A stretch of 64,000 nucleotides of DNA from Corallium rubrum. Taxonomy: Eukaryota > Cnidaria > Anthozoa > Scleralcyonacea > Coralliidae. Location: contig OZ036012.1 in the NCBI GenBank assembly GCA_964035015.1, forward strand, positions 1,877,073-1,941,072, read 5' to 3'. Both the position numbers and the translations under genes were made by a program. Under the pieces are notes generated by a model that was not told the DNA's origin, did no database searches, and saw only the letters and a program-made list of their open reading frames with translations. Below are positions 45,236 to 54,298 of this stretch, piece after piece; within the stretch, counting starts at the first letter, position 1, and each line of letters starts with the position of its first letter.

Positions 45236-45680
45236 TAGGGGGCGATTACATGGACCGGGCTGGCCCGGTTAACCGGGATGAGTTCACGAAAGGATTACAT
45301 GGAGCGGGCTAGCCCGGTAAGCCGGGATGATTTCAGGCCGCAATTCGCAATTATCAAGTAAATAAGGGCAAAGTTACGTTAGTTTTACTTCAGTTTTACA
45401 CTAATTAGTCTATTATTTATTTTGTAGCCCATCGTTAATAAAAAGATTGTTAAAGTCTTAGCTAACCCAAGAAAGCGTCTTCACGAAGACTAATTAATTT
45501 ATTAAATCTTCGCTTTGATCATGAAACACACAAACAACATTGATGTTGTATTTCAGTTCCTTTCGGCACTATTTATTCACACAGTCAAGCAAACGAACGC
45601 GTATCGAAGCGAGTTAAACAGTTTTTCAGCCCGGTTTGCCGGGATGAAAGCGATTACATCGGGACATTCTCATCGAGGGG
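45236..45680. repeat. MITE-like element M2, copy 2
   Basis: Starts GGGCGATTACATGGACCGGG and ends GGGATGAAAGCGATTACATC. CCGGG-rich inverted blocks flank both ends. The middle matches 7750-7900 on the opposite strand. Confidence 0.65.
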
Positions 45681-46400
45681 CAAATCACTCGCTAAAAAGT
45701 GTACGAGACTTTCGGACTTTCAAAAGTCCGGGTATTTTCTCGTTGGACTTTCGGACTTTTGTGATTTTTTGCGGACTTTTGCGGACTTTTTGTGAAAATT
45801 GGTAACGATATTTTCCCATTGTTTTTCATGTTCTGGTCGGGCAATAAGTGAAACTGGGAATGAATTCCAGGAGGCGAATGGGAGAACTAGAAATTGGGTT
45901 AATATTATAATTTATTTTTATTTTTTAATTTAATTATAACTTATTTTAATTTGTGAAAAGTAGTATAGAACATGAGGCTATGGGCGCACTTTTTTTTTTC
46001 TCAACAAAAACAGCCCCCAGATGATCAAATTCAACGAGGAGGGTCGCCCAAAACGGTAAGCTTTTTTAAAAAATTTTTTAAGTATAAGAAAAAGGGACGA
46101 AAAGGGACCCAAACCAAAAAAAAAAATTCTGGAATTCATCAAGAAAGGATGTTTGAAAGGGGAAAATAATTTTCGCGCCTCCAAAAACCCATTTTCGTCT
46201 GCTTATACTTCAAAAAGTGAAAAATGACCACCACCCCTTTTAGACGCTTTTGTTGGATTTGATATGAAACACCCCAAAGCGATCAGGGTTGTGGTTCTGA
46301 CACACATTTCACTTACTCCCCGATTTCTCTTCAGATACTTTTGTCTTGTGTTGATACACATGTTTTCCCACAGTTATACCTCCGGATAGCAATCCAAGAC
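45681..46400. other. Gene-free stretch that should contain the left boundary of element 2
   Basis: It includes several CGGACTTTT repeats (45,715-45,790), A- and T-runs and a low-complexity G/A block. The left terminal inverted repeat of the Polinton could not be placed because its right end is outside the window. Confidence 0.5.
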
Positions 46401-46486
46401 ATGGTATGTACGGCGTGATCATGGCTATAACTTTACCAACGTCACTTTTTAACAGTTTGTCTTTTTGTAATCGTGACAGTTTTAAT

Positions 46487-47236
46487 ATGGAGGAGATTGA
46501 ACTTAAGCCATTAGATCCGAATCATGACCCAGACCCAGACCCTGATCAGGAGGAAACAGATTTTGGGGGCACTGATGCTTTGGGAGACTTTTCAGAGCGT
46601 AATAGTGTTGAATTTGATCACTCTATTGATGGCCCCATTGTGAATAATGTGTCAGAGGACAGAACTGAGAGGATAAGAAGAAGAGCTGCGTATAGGGACT
46701 GTGAGGATTTTTTCATAAATATACTAGAGCTGGAACCACAATGTGCAGATCCACTGTTTATTGACTATCTGATTGATAATAACATATTAAGTATATCCAG
46801 GGAGTTTAGTGAGTCTGGTTTAGTTATCGATTATTCTGTGAAACATTTGGGAGGTGATTTTCAGACAATTGGACGGGCTTTAACTGGGGAGGATGATGAT
46901 TTGCTAAGGGGTGGTATCAGAACACATTATGATGAGTGGACTAAGGCTAACCTAAGTAAGAAACTGAGGAAGGCTGGAATTATGACTGCCATTGGTTTGG
47001 GAGTGATTGCATTAGTAACTGGTCTGTCGGTAGGTCTAACCAGAAAGGGATCTGACATAGTTCATCAGGCTAGGAAATGGGAAAAGTTACATCCGTCGGA
47101 GGGAAGAGACACAATACCATGGACAGAAATACAAACAGCTGGTGGGAAGGTAATTGTTTTCACTGGGGAGTATTTAATAGTGATTATGGCGGCTGGATTA
47201 CTCCTCTACCGTTACCCCACTAAGGGAAATAAGTGA
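46487..47236 (+). CDS. Acidic two-helix membrane protein of element 2
   Basis: The frame is open from 46,406, but the methionine at 46,487 (MEEIELKPLDP) is the better start because it follows an AATATG context and begins an acidic domain like that of the 399-residue protein. The product has about 249 residues. It has an acidic Asp/Pro/Glu N-terminus, a central helical region (CEDFFINILELEPQCADPLF), a KANLSKKLRKAG basic stretch and two membrane segments (MTAIGLGVIALVTGLSVGL and YLIVIMAAGLLLY). Function unknown. It is the outermost recognised gene at the left end and converges on the polymerase gene. Confidence 0.7.
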   Translation: MEEIELKPLDPNHDPDPDPDQEETDFGGTDALGDFSERNSVEFDHSIDGPIVNNVSEDRTERIRRRAAYRDCEDFFINILELEPQCADPLFIDYLIDNNILSISREFSESGLVIDYSVKHLGGDFQTIGRALTGEDDDLLRGGIRTHYDEWTKANLSKKLRKAGIMTAIGLGVIALVTGLSVGLTRKGSDIVHQARKWEKLHPSEGRDTIPWTEIQTAGGKVIVFTGEYLIVIMAAGLLLYRYPTKGNK

Positions 47237-47310
47237 GACCGGTCGGACCGTCTATTTCTTTGGTCATTCTGGGGTATGTATTTTAGCGGGGTGAGAGACC
47301 CCAAGACCTT

Positions 47311-47352
47311 CTGCGCATGCCCAGTGTCACGCGTGACACTACACATGCGCAG
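47311..47352. terminator. Palindrome between convergent genes
   Basis: CTGCGCATGCCCAGTGTCAC pairs with its inverse around a central ACGCGT. It lies in the 120-bp gap between the converging ends of the membrane protein gene and the polymerase. It could act as a transcription stop or as a recombination or replication hairpin. Neither role is shown. Confidence 0.5.
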
Positions 47353-47356
47353 TTGT

Positions 47357-49108
47357 CTATGAGGCGTTTAGGTGTCCGTACGCGTAGGAATTAATCCCAT
47401 CTTCCAGCAGGTATCTCTTATCGTCGAAGCACGAGAGTGACACCTTATTTATTTCATAACTACCCAGATTATGTTTATCACTCCGGATTGTTTTCATTTT
47501 CTGAAACAGTTGTTTCTTACCAAATAGTGTGTCTTTATAGTGTTCATGTCTGATCTGTTTCTTAGTGACACTCTTCTTAATTCCCTTGGCGGTTTTGCCA
47601 CCTGTTCCATTGTCTTTTAGGTAAGAATACATCTTACTTCTGAGACCAACGAATTCGGTTATGGGAACGCCAGCCGTCTCGTCCTTCATCTTTCCAATAA
47701 CCTTTTTGTTCGACTTGTTGTGGTACGGCGAGCTCTCCGGATAGTCTGAGTTGTCAAAGATGTCTTTGTCAGCCCAAAAGTCTTTGTAAACGTCTTCCGC
47801 CTCAATCTCATATGTCAGGCTGTCCGTGTCTGTAAACAACAACTTAGCCCTACTTCCATATTTCTCTAACACATAATTGTAATGAAAATCGTACATTAGG
47901 GTTTTCGATAGATCTAGAATACACATACCGACATACGCCGGTCGGTTTAACGTAAGAACTTCCTTAATCTTATGAACGGCAACAAGGTTTTCGTTGAATA
48001 TTTTAGCGGATACGAAGGTTGGTTTGGAAGCCAGCCTCAACAGCTTCTCCTCACACGTGACCAACCGGACGTCGACACGCTTTCTCAGGTTCTCCATTGT
48101 TTTACCGAAAACGCTGTTATTCATCAGCTTGAAGAAGTCCTTTTCGAAGGCGTTCCTGGCGGCGGTTCTCTTCACCGTGTTGAAGTCGATGTACTGCTTC
48201 AGCCAAGGGGACTGATCGAACAACAAAACCCGGTGAACTTTCTTCACCCTCATCCCAAGTCTGACGTACAGCTGTAGGTTTCTGTAGTGGACAACATACC
48301 TTTCCTTCCCCATCAGGTTGGTTACCAACTTACTCACACCACCAACACTGACACCGAACTTCCCCCTAATCTCAGAACAATACTTCGACAACATATCTTC
48401 CCGTATTTCCATCTTCTCAGGGGCTAATGGGTAGTCGTTGTGTAGATCGTGGAGTTCAGGAGGATACTCAAGATCAACCTCAAGTATCATCCCAGTCCGA
48501 CTGTCATTTTCCGGAAGTTCCCAGGCCAGGTTTTTCAGCTTACCCTCACTCATCCACCTGAATCCGCCAGTCGGAAGGCACTGACTCATAGCCCAACCAT
48601 ACAGATTATTGGCGTCCAGATACATTATATACTTTACAGCCTCGTCCTCACTATACCCCTTCATATATGGGTTGTTGGCTTTCCCATATCTGTTGGCTAT
48701 GTAACTAACACCACCTCTCAGTCCTTTCTCAATGAACTGGAACATGTCGATGTCAGTCATCAGCTCCAGCTCAATCCCAGTCATCTTCAGCATAGCGTCC
48801 CATGCCAACCCAGGTGAGGTGAAATAGTGACAGGGGTCCAACCCATAGTACTGAACACAGGTCTTCCTAAAGTTCTCAAAGACGTCAGCTAACAGCAACA
48901 CATCTGATTTTAGATACACGTCATGGTAGTCCCCCATTGTTCTCATTCCAAACGACTCCCAAACCTTCAAAGCGTGTTGGTAATCGGTGTCTGATATCTC
49001 CTCATCGTTTAGTACGCTATAAAACTCACTCTTTGGTGGTAACTCCGTTTCCTCAAACCGACTGAAGCTGTCCATGTAGTCATAGGGGTAAACACCCTTC
49101 GTCCTCAT
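47357..49108 (-). CDS. polB: DNA polymerase B, C-terminal part (palm and thumb), frameshifted gene
   Basis: A 583-residue frame with the polymerase half of a protein-primed-type family B DNA polymerase, the replicase of Polintons. Motif A is DANNLYG (165-171), motif B KLMNNSVFGKT (327-337) and motif C DTDS (427-430). The Exo III-like YLKSD is at 65-69. Catalytic residues look intact. The same frame stays open upstream of the listed Met to about 49,150, overlapping the end of the N-terminal frame, so the two belong to one gene separated by a frameshift near 49,145-49,160. As it stands the gene probably yields no full-length enzyme. Confidence 0.92.
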   Translation of the reverse strand: MRTKGVYPYDYMDSFSRFEETELPPKSEFYSVLNDEEISDTDYQHALKVWESFGMRTMGDYHDVYLKSDVLLLADVFENFRKTCVQYYGLDPCHYFTSPGLAWDAMLKMTGIELELMTDIDMFQFIEKGLRGGVSYIANRYGKANNPYMKGYSEDEAVKYIMYLDANNLYGWAMSQCLPTGGFRWMSEGKLKNLAWELPENDSRTGMILEVDLEYPPELHDLHNDYPLAPEKMEIREDMLSKYCSEIRGKFGVSVGGVSKLVTNLMGKERYVVHYRNLQLYVRLGMRVKKVHRVLLFDQSPWLKQYIDFNTVKRTAARNAFEKDFFKLMNNSVFGKTMENLRKRVDVRLVTCEEKLLRLASKPTFVSAKIFNENLVAVHKIKEVLTLNRPAYVGMCILDLSKTLMYDFHYNYVLEKYGSRAKLLFTDTDSLTYEIEAEDVYKDFWADKDIFDNSDYPESSPYHNKSNKKVIGKMKDETAGVPITEFVGLRSKMYSYLKDNGTGGKTAKGIKKSVTKKQIRHEHYKDTLFGKKQLFQKMKTIRSDKHNLGSYEINKVSLSCFDDKRYLLEDGINSYAYGHLNAS

Positions 49109-49145
49109 CAGGTCCGACCGGGGACCAAATTCTTCAGCTGTGTAT

Positions 49146-50900
49146 CTAAAGGCATGCCCTGGGAGATTTCCCCACCAACCTATTCAATGAACTACTCATG
49201 AACTGAAAACTGTCCAGAAACACAAGGTTTTTACCTAACATGAAGGCCATGTACTTCTCCATATTATTAGGAATGACGTTAATCTCCTGTCCGAACTTCC
49301 CAATCTCCCCCATGATGAGATGACTATCATAACCCCTCAGGTTGTGTAAGATGACTGGTATCTTATCAGTTAATCTATGATTTCTGTTACAAAGCTGGTG
49401 GGCCGATCCTCGATATCTTCCCGTTACATGACAATGGTCCCGGACCTTAACGTCTTCTGCTACATACTCCCGACCACAGATGTGACACTTTCCAGCGTCC
49501 CTAAAGTCCGCCCTGTCGGAATCATTCAAAACCATGTTCTGGTTGAAATGATCTTTTTTTGTGTTCTCACAATACTCCACCTCTTCCAACATCTTTCCGA
49601 TGAACTTGTTGACAGCACCAGGGCCTCTATACACCTGGACGGGCTTACTATATCTGTCGTCATAACAACAGACAACCTTGTACCCATAACCACAATCAGT
49701 ATGTTTCTGATACTTCTCCATGTATGGTCTCCTCTCTCTCTCCTCTCGGTCTGACTCCGACACCTCCGGTCTGTCGACCTTTTCCGTGATCGCCTCGAAG
49801 TCAGCGTACACAACAAACGGAACGTTTAGCTGTTTATGGAAATTACTGTACTTCAGCACGTTCTTACCGGGGTCAGGCATCCTAACAGCTTGTTTACCAT
49901 TCACACTGATACACACAACCTTATGCTTATCCAAGACCTCCGTTGAACTGAAACATTGGAGGCAGTAAACACAGAAGTGTTTTTTCCTCTTATGTTTTGT
50001 TTTGTTGTACATAAACCTATCAAAGTCCCTGATGAGGACGTAATGTCTGTTGTCCCCGTTGGTTATAATCAGGAGGTTCATAAGGTCGGTATAACTCATT
50101 TCCTCTGATACATAAACCGGAAAGGTTAACCCGTTTTCATAACCAAAGACGTTGATACGTATCTCATTCTGTTTCTCCACCCGGTTGTACTGTTTCTGAC
50201 CCACAGGGAAGCTGATTCCACTATAATCCAAGTCGTTAACATGGTCCTGGTACTTAGACACCCTTTGTGGGTCTTTTGGGACGGGAAACTTATGAGCCAG
50301 ATGACACCACATAAAGCACCTGTCATCACTATTCTTAACGTTGGTCAACCCCTTCCGACTATGTCTCAGCTCCTTCGGGAGGTCGACGTATGACGAGCCT
50401 TCCAGTGGACTGTACACAGTCAGATTAACGTAGTGACCGTCTACTGAGTCTACTGTCCAGCCAGATCCCTCGCTTATCCATCGAGCTATCCTAGTCACCA
50501 CCTCCTCATTCGCGGTGTCAACGTCCTGACCAATCTCACCTTCGTTGATTATAGTCTTGATGTGGCTGTTGAAGTGGGCCGTCTTATAAGTTGTACCGCC
50601 GGACACCTCCTTCTCAAGCGTCACAACCAGCGTCTCAGCGAACTTCAACCCCCTCATCTCAGCCAGCTCCCGACGTAGCAGCCGTACCACATCATTCCTG
50701 AGGGCGTTTACCTGTTCCAGCGGGTGCTGACTCACAACAGCACAGCTGAACGACTTAGTCTTACCCCTCAGGGCTCTGTCTAACTGATTTATGTCATAAC
50801 CGATTAGTCTCTCGTAGAGACGGGGGTCTATATCATCGGGATAGTCAAACATGTCAGGGTCTAAGTCGTCGTCCTGGTGAATCATGACATTTGGATCCAT
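49146..50900 (-). CDS. polB: DNA polymerase B, N-terminal part (exonuclease region), frameshifted gene
   Basis: About 584 residues from the chosen start at 50,900 (MDPNVMIHQDDD), which is preceded by GTTATAACG like other genes here. An upstream in-frame Met lies at 50,921. It has an N-terminal region of Polinton polymerases, a zinc-finger-like C-x2-C...H...C cluster (HFCVYCLQCF), the Exo I motif YADFEA, an HNH-like CHICGREY...HCHVTGRYRGSAHQLCN block and the Exo II-like HNLRGYDSHLI. It ends prematurely at 49,146, where the C-terminal half continues in another frame. Its 5' end overlaps the preceding zinc-ribbon gene by 47 bp. Confidence 0.9.
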   Translation of the reverse strand: MDPNVMIHQDDDLDPDMFDYPDDIDPRLYERLIGYDINQLDRALRGKTKSFSCAVVSQHPLEQVNALRNDVVRLLRRELAEMRGLKFAETLVVTLEKEVSGGTTYKTAHFNSHIKTIINEGEIGQDVDTANEEVVTRIARWISEGSGWTVDSVDGHYVNLTVYSPLEGSSYVDLPKELRHSRKGLTNVKNSDDRCFMWCHLAHKFPVPKDPQRVSKYQDHVNDLDYSGISFPVGQKQYNRVEKQNEIRINVFGYENGLTFPVYVSEEMSYTDLMNLLIITNGDNRHYVLIRDFDRFMYNKTKHKRKKHFCVYCLQCFSSTEVLDKHKVVCISVNGKQAVRMPDPGKNVLKYSNFHKQLNVPFVVYADFEAITEKVDRPEVSESDREERERRPYMEKYQKHTDCGYGYKVVCCYDDRYSKPVQVYRGPGAVNKFIGKMLEEVEYCENTKKDHFNQNMVLNDSDRADFRDAGKCHICGREYVAEDVKVRDHCHVTGRYRGSAHQLCNRNHRLTDKIPVILHNLRGYDSHLIMGEIGKFGQEINVIPNNMEKYMAFMLGKNLVFLDSFQFMSSSLNRLVGKSPRACL

Positions 50901-51510
50901 CGTTATAACAGGGGTGATCACATTCCGTTAGGTGTTGTCTTAACCACTTGGTGTAGAACTTGTCCGTGGTACGGTCCCAACCAAGTTCCTTATACACAAT
51001 CCCGAACAGATTGCCGTCAAACAGATCCTTCGTTTTCCCCTCCCTAAGATCCTTCATACCACCCAGTAACCCAATCCCTCTTCTTGAGCACAGTCTGATG
51101 ATGTAATAATTGTATCTGGACACATTACGACCTCTTATCAGACCCTTACTTCTCATCACCCGAAGAACCTCGGAAAAGTCGGATAAGACAACGTCAACGG
51201 CTGTGTCCCTGACGACTCTGGTGAGTCTCTTCCTCATCCAACTATTCCTCGAATGCTCACTTCTACGACCGGCCGTCCGATATCTCCCGACAACATATCC
51301 ATACTCCGTATCACCACATACTGGACAGGAATACATCTCAATTCTTACCCTCACACGGAATCTGGAACAATCCTCACACCACAACTTTGTACTACATCTG
51401 GGCGGGTTCCAAGCCGGGGCTTCGATCCCCATCTGCTTACAGACCCATCCAACGCTTGAGGGTGACAAATCCTTCAACCCCTTTGGTAAGTCCGACCAGG
51501 AAACAGACAT
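50854..51510 (-). CDS. Zinc-ribbon protein upstream of polB
   Basis: A 218-residue protein that I do not recognise. Residues about 49-72 hold C-x2-C and C-x2-C pairs (CEDC and CPVC), a probable zinc ribbon. Arg-rich helices follow (MRKRLTRVVRD). A second Cys/His cluster is near the C-terminus (CDHPCYNDGSKCH). Basic charge and zinc ligands suggest nucleic-acid binding. It overlaps the polymerase start, so the two may be translated from one transcript. A replication accessory role is inferred from position only. Confidence 0.65.
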   Translation of the reverse strand: MSVSWSDLPKGLKDLSPSSVGWVCKQMGIEAPAWNPPRCSTKLWCEDCSRFRVRVRIEMYSCPVCGDTEYGYVVGRYRTAGRRSEHSRNSWMRKRLTRVVRDTAVDVVLSDFSEVLRVMRSKGLIRGRNVSRYNYYIIRLCSRRGIGLLGGMKDLREGKTKDLFDGNLFGIVYKELGWDRTTDKFYTKWLRQHLTECDHPCYNDGSKCHDSPGRRLRP

Positions 51511-51542
51511 TATAACTAAACCCTAACAAATCCCCTTAACCC

Positions 51543-51963
51543 CTACAAAACAAACCTAGACATTAGATACCCACCAACCAGACCAACAGACCCAATAAAC
51601 AGGGTCTGATACTCTTTCATTTCACTCGATGGTTTGTAATAGTCAGACAACTCAGGCTTCGGCTGGGACGACCCAACGACCTCAGCCCTCTCCAACCTAT
51701 CCTTCAGCAAATCCAGGGCGTGATTCGTTGTGTTGATGTCAGCGTTGGCGTCAGACAGTTCCTGTCTCAAACCTCTGTATCCTATCCTTCCTACCCACCT
51801 CACTCTCATACCATTTCTCCTTTGCCCTAGCCAGCTGCTCGAGGGCGTGGTTGTGTCTCTTAATCTCAGCCTCATATCCGGTGTGATTTAACTTTGAAAA
51901 CAGGAATCCAGCGCCCGCGAAGGCCAAGGCGTTAAACAGTCCACCAGCAACCACACTAGCCAT
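51543..51963 (-). CDS. Coiled-coil membrane protein gene split by a frameshift
   Basis: Two overlapping frames look like one gene. The first (51,963-51,751) starts MASVVAGGLFNALAFAGAGF, a hydrophobic segment, then a charged helix (HNHALEQLARAKEKWYES). The second (51,875-51,543) supplies GLRQELSDANADINTTNHAL, more coiled coil and a C-terminal membrane segment (TLFIGSVGLVGGYLM). From memory, proteins with this first half followed by a K/E-W...R-x2-R...LR helix recur in invertebrate Polintons. The break lies near 51,775. Function unknown. Confidence 0.55.
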
Positions 51964-51988
51964 ATATAATCACACATAACACACTCCG

Positions 51989-52378
51989 TCACAAAGATCC
52001 GATAATAGAACGGATGTTACGCCTATCCCAGTATGGAATCCTGATTAGGTAATGACCGTTGTCCTTGGCGTACTCGTCTTTCATCCGATCGTGTATCTTC
52101 TGTACCCTAAAACGTCTTTCTGCCTCTTCCCGAGTAAACTTACCAGACCAAGTGGAAGGGCTGAAATGTTGTTCACCATCATACTCAATCAGTAAGAAAG
52201 TACCATCGCTGAGAGGCTCTGCGAAGTCATACCTCAAAAGACCGCCACCCAACCCCACTAACCCATCAAAAGTCTTCTCCCTGACCGCCTCAATCCCAAT
52301 AGCGCATAAGGCATCCCACACATTCCTCTCTCCTCTAGACATACGGGGCAGCCAATGTGTCTCGACCTCCACGCTCAT
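51989..52378 (-). CDS. PD-(D/E)XK-type endonuclease-like protein
   Basis: About 129 residues from the methionine at 52,378. The core reads RYDFAE, then LLIEYDGEQHF, a charged helix and HDRMKDEYAKDNGHYLIRIP. This D...E-Y-D-G-E-Q-H...K-D...L-I-R-I-P-Y layout is that of small Vsr/DUF2726-like nucleases common in large DNA viruses (known family). Such enzymes can process recombination or repair intermediates, or cut competing DNA. The predicted catalytic Asp and Glu are present. It sits among small membrane-protein genes in the minus-strand block. Confidence 0.75.
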   Translation of the reverse strand: MSVEVETHWLPRMSRGERNVWDALCAIGIEAVREKTFDGLVGLGGGLLRYDFAEPLSDGTFLLIEYDGEQHFSPSTWSGKFTREEAERRFRVQKIHDRMKDEYAKDNGHYLIRIPYWDRRNIRSIIGSL

Positions 52379-52408
52379 AGTAACCACCGGATACGGAACC
52401 CCCTTAGG

Positions 52409-52642
52409 CTACTTGGACTTCGAAAAAGGGTCAACCGGCAGGTACCCCTTCGACTGGGCATATTTAATCCCAACTGTACTAATTCCAACGGCTAGAGCCA
52501 GCCTAACAGTACCCTTTATAGACTCAGGAGTACCCAAAGGTTCACTCAGGACCTTCCTCGAAGCCATGGAGACCGCCACAGCTCCGCTTGTGATCAGGAG
52601 GGCGTCGTAGAGCTCGTTCATCTGTTCTTTTCGGTCGGTCAT
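52409..52642 (-). CDS. Small two-helix membrane protein
   Basis: 77 residues with hydrophobic segments LLITSGAVAVSMAS and VRLALAVGISTVGIKYA, separated by an EPLGTPESIKG loop. Small proteins of this shape recur in invertebrate Polintons, from memory. The start is preceded by TTAGTGTATA directly at the ATG. Function unknown, perhaps a virion membrane protein. Confidence 0.65.
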   Translation of the reverse strand: MTDRKEQMNELYDALLITSGAVAVSMASRKVLSEPLGTPESIKGTVRLALAVGISTVGIKYAQSKGYLPVDPFSKSK

Positions 52643-52660
52643 TATACACTAACACATATT

Positions 52661-53047
52661 TCACTCATCGAAGGTGTCTAAAACCGGAGGGGTCTGGACG
52701 GGGTTCTGTGGTTCGACAGTTCCTTCCATTACCTTCTCCTCATCAATGGTTTTCAGCCTCTGAACCTCCCTTTTCTCCTGCCTCATAGTGTAATAAAGTG
52801 AGGCCCCACCGATAACCAACCCAACGGTTCCGATGATGTAGCCATAATAGGCTGATCGACCACCACCAACTCCAGAACCAATCTCAGCCGCCAACCGCTC
52901 CCTGGCTTTTCTCTCCTTGGCTGCCTTCGATATCTGAGCCAGTCGTTTACCAGCCTCCACCCGTTTTGGGTCCTTGACTCTTTCCGTCTTGACCACTGAT
53001 GTCACCTTAGGGACTTCCGAGGTTTTTTCAGGTACTACGTCAGCCAT
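52661..53047 (-). CDS. Lys-rich single-pass membrane protein
   Basis: 128 residues. A basic helix rich in Lys/Arg/Ala (KDPKRVEAGKRLAQISKAAK) precedes one membrane segment (GYIIGTVGLVIGGASLYY) and a charged, Pro-rich tail. The start follows TTAGTGTATAG. It could bind DNA on one side of a membrane, but that is inference. The truncated ORF at 63,758 has a similar basic start. Confidence 0.65.
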   Translation of the reverse strand: MADVVPEKTSEVPKVTSVVKTERVKDPKRVEAGKRLAQISKAAKERKARERLAAEIGSGVGGGRSAYYGYIIGTVGLVIGGASLYYTMRQEKREVQRLKTIDEEKVMEGTVEPQNPVQTPPVLDTFDE

Positions 53048-53059
53048 CTATACACTAAT

Positions 53060-53380
53060 CTATGTTTCATCTGTGAGGTCATCTGTAGGAATCTCTGAGG
53101 TCGTTTCTGGGGAATCTGTGAGACCGTCGGCTGGGATCTCTGAGGTCGTCTCTGGGAAGTCTGTGAGACCATCCGTAAGGATCTCTGAGGCTGCTTGTGG
53201 GAAGTCTGTGAGGTCATCTGTAGGGGTTTCTAAGACCGTCGGCCAGACAACAACAGACTCAGTCACGTAGTACTCTCCTCTACGGTTTCTTCTAACACAA
53301 TGTCTCATCACCCCGATAGCTCTTCTGAGTCCGTGGAAGATAATCAGTATGGGTCGTCTAAGTCTCTTTGGAATCTTCAT
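53060..53380 (-). CDS. Small basic protein with a repeated Thr/Glu/Asp tail
   Basis: 106 residues. The N-terminal 40 are basic and hydrophobic (IPKRLRRPILIIFHGLRRAI). Residues about 52-106 are tandem copies of an approximately 14-15 residue unit of the form TSEIPxDGLTDxPE, encoded by a DNA minisatellite at about 53,070-53,230. It is divergent from the kinase gene across a 45-bp gap. Function unknown. Copy number may vary between alleles. Confidence 0.6.
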   Translation of the reverse strand: MKIPKRLRRPILIIFHGLRRAIGVMRHCVRRNRRGEYYVTESVVVWPTVLETPTDDLTDFPQAASEILTDGLTDFPETTSEIPADGLTDSPETTSEIPTDDLTDET

Positions 53381-53425
53381 ATAAAATACAGGAGGTTTAA
53401 AGTTGTACCGTATACCTGAGGTATA
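53381..53425. promoter_or_regulatory. Shared divergent promoter region of the kinase and the repeat-tail gene
   Basis: Only 45 bp separate the two starts. The gap contains TATAAAATACA reading towards the minus-strand gene's ATG and a GAGGTATAATG context at the kinase start. Both fit the TATA-at-ATG pattern of this element. Confidence 0.5.
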
Positions 53426-54298
53426 ATGACTGAGACAAAGCTCGGTGCTCGGCTGATCACCCTCGACGGAAACATCGGTGTGGGAAAGACAACGTTCGTG
53501 AGACCATTCGCTGAAAGAAATGGTTATTACCTTGCTGAGGAGCCAGTTTACGACAATCCATACCTCGAAAGGTTTTACGCCGACCCTGGGAGGTGGGCGT
53601 ATGAGATGGAGACCTGGTTCCTCGGTGAGAGAATTGACGTCTACCTAGAGGCTTTGGAGTTAATCAACGAAGGGAGGAATGTGATCGTAGAGCGAACACA
53701 TCACAGCTGTATGGTTTTCGCTAAGAACTGTTGGCGTAATGGGTGGATAACTGACGAGCAGTTTTCTGATTATTCCAAGATCTTCCACTCACTAAACAAT
53801 CTACTCCCAACCCCTGACGCTCTACTATTCCTGAAAGCCTCGGTTGACACCTGCCACGACCGGATGCTCAGGAGAGGTCGGGAATGTGAAGCCGGTGTGA
53901 CTAAGGACTATCTTGGGTGTATAGAGAGGTATATGGGGGAGATGACTGAGGACATAGCCCTTGAGGGGACCAGGGTGATTACCCTCGATTGGGAAGACTT
54001 CGGTCCGGATGAGTCTGAAGTGGTCGGTACCCTCAGTGAGATCCCTAGCGGATTTCACGGTTGGATGGCTCGTGTGAACGGTCGGGATGTTTACATACCA
54101 GAGATCGTCAGAACCGTTAGCCAGGCCCGGCAGACTCAGCTGAATCGTGGGTCCAGGACGCCAGGACTGGTTATGGTTCCGAGGATCAGTGGGTTAGCTG
54201 TAACACTACCGGATATCCCCCCAACCACAGTCAGTCCAACAGAGACCGTCTCGGGGATCATCTTCAGTCTCTTCAGTCGGGTGTGTTCCCACTTGTAA
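53426..54298 (+). CDS. Deoxynucleoside kinase with altered C-terminus
   Basis: A 290-residue member of the dCK/dGK/TK2-type family, which phosphorylates deoxynucleosides to feed dNTP synthesis. Walker A is GNIGVGKTT (15-23), and AEEPV (38-42) follows. The ERTHHS segment (89-94) stands in the DRS/ERS position and the LID region is RMLRRGRECEAGVTKDYL (146-163). Residues from about 241 are unlike a kinase. They are encoded by DNA that duplicates, in antisense, part of the neighbouring two-helix gene (compare 54,146-54,298 with 54,784-54,930). The catalytic core looks intact, so the protein may still work. A kinase would raise dNTP supply in non-dividing host cells (inference). Confidence 0.88.
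   Translation: MTETKLGARLITLDGNIGVGKTTFVRPFAERNGYYLAEEPVYDNPYLERFYADPGRWAYEMETWFLGERIDVYLEALELINEGRNVIVERTHHSCMVFAKNCWRNGWITDEQFSDYSKIFHSLNNLLPTPDALLFLKASVDTCHDRMLRRGRECEAGVTKDYLGCIERYMGEMTEDIALEGTRVITLDWEDFGPDESEVVGTLSEIPSGFHGWMARVNGRDVYIPEIVRTVSQARQTQLNRGSRTPGLVMVPRISGLAVTLPDIPPTTVSPTETVSGIIFSLFSRVCSHL

Noticed and set aside
47972..48817. Plus-strand frames opposite the polymerase
   Set aside because: Antisense shadows of polB without domains.
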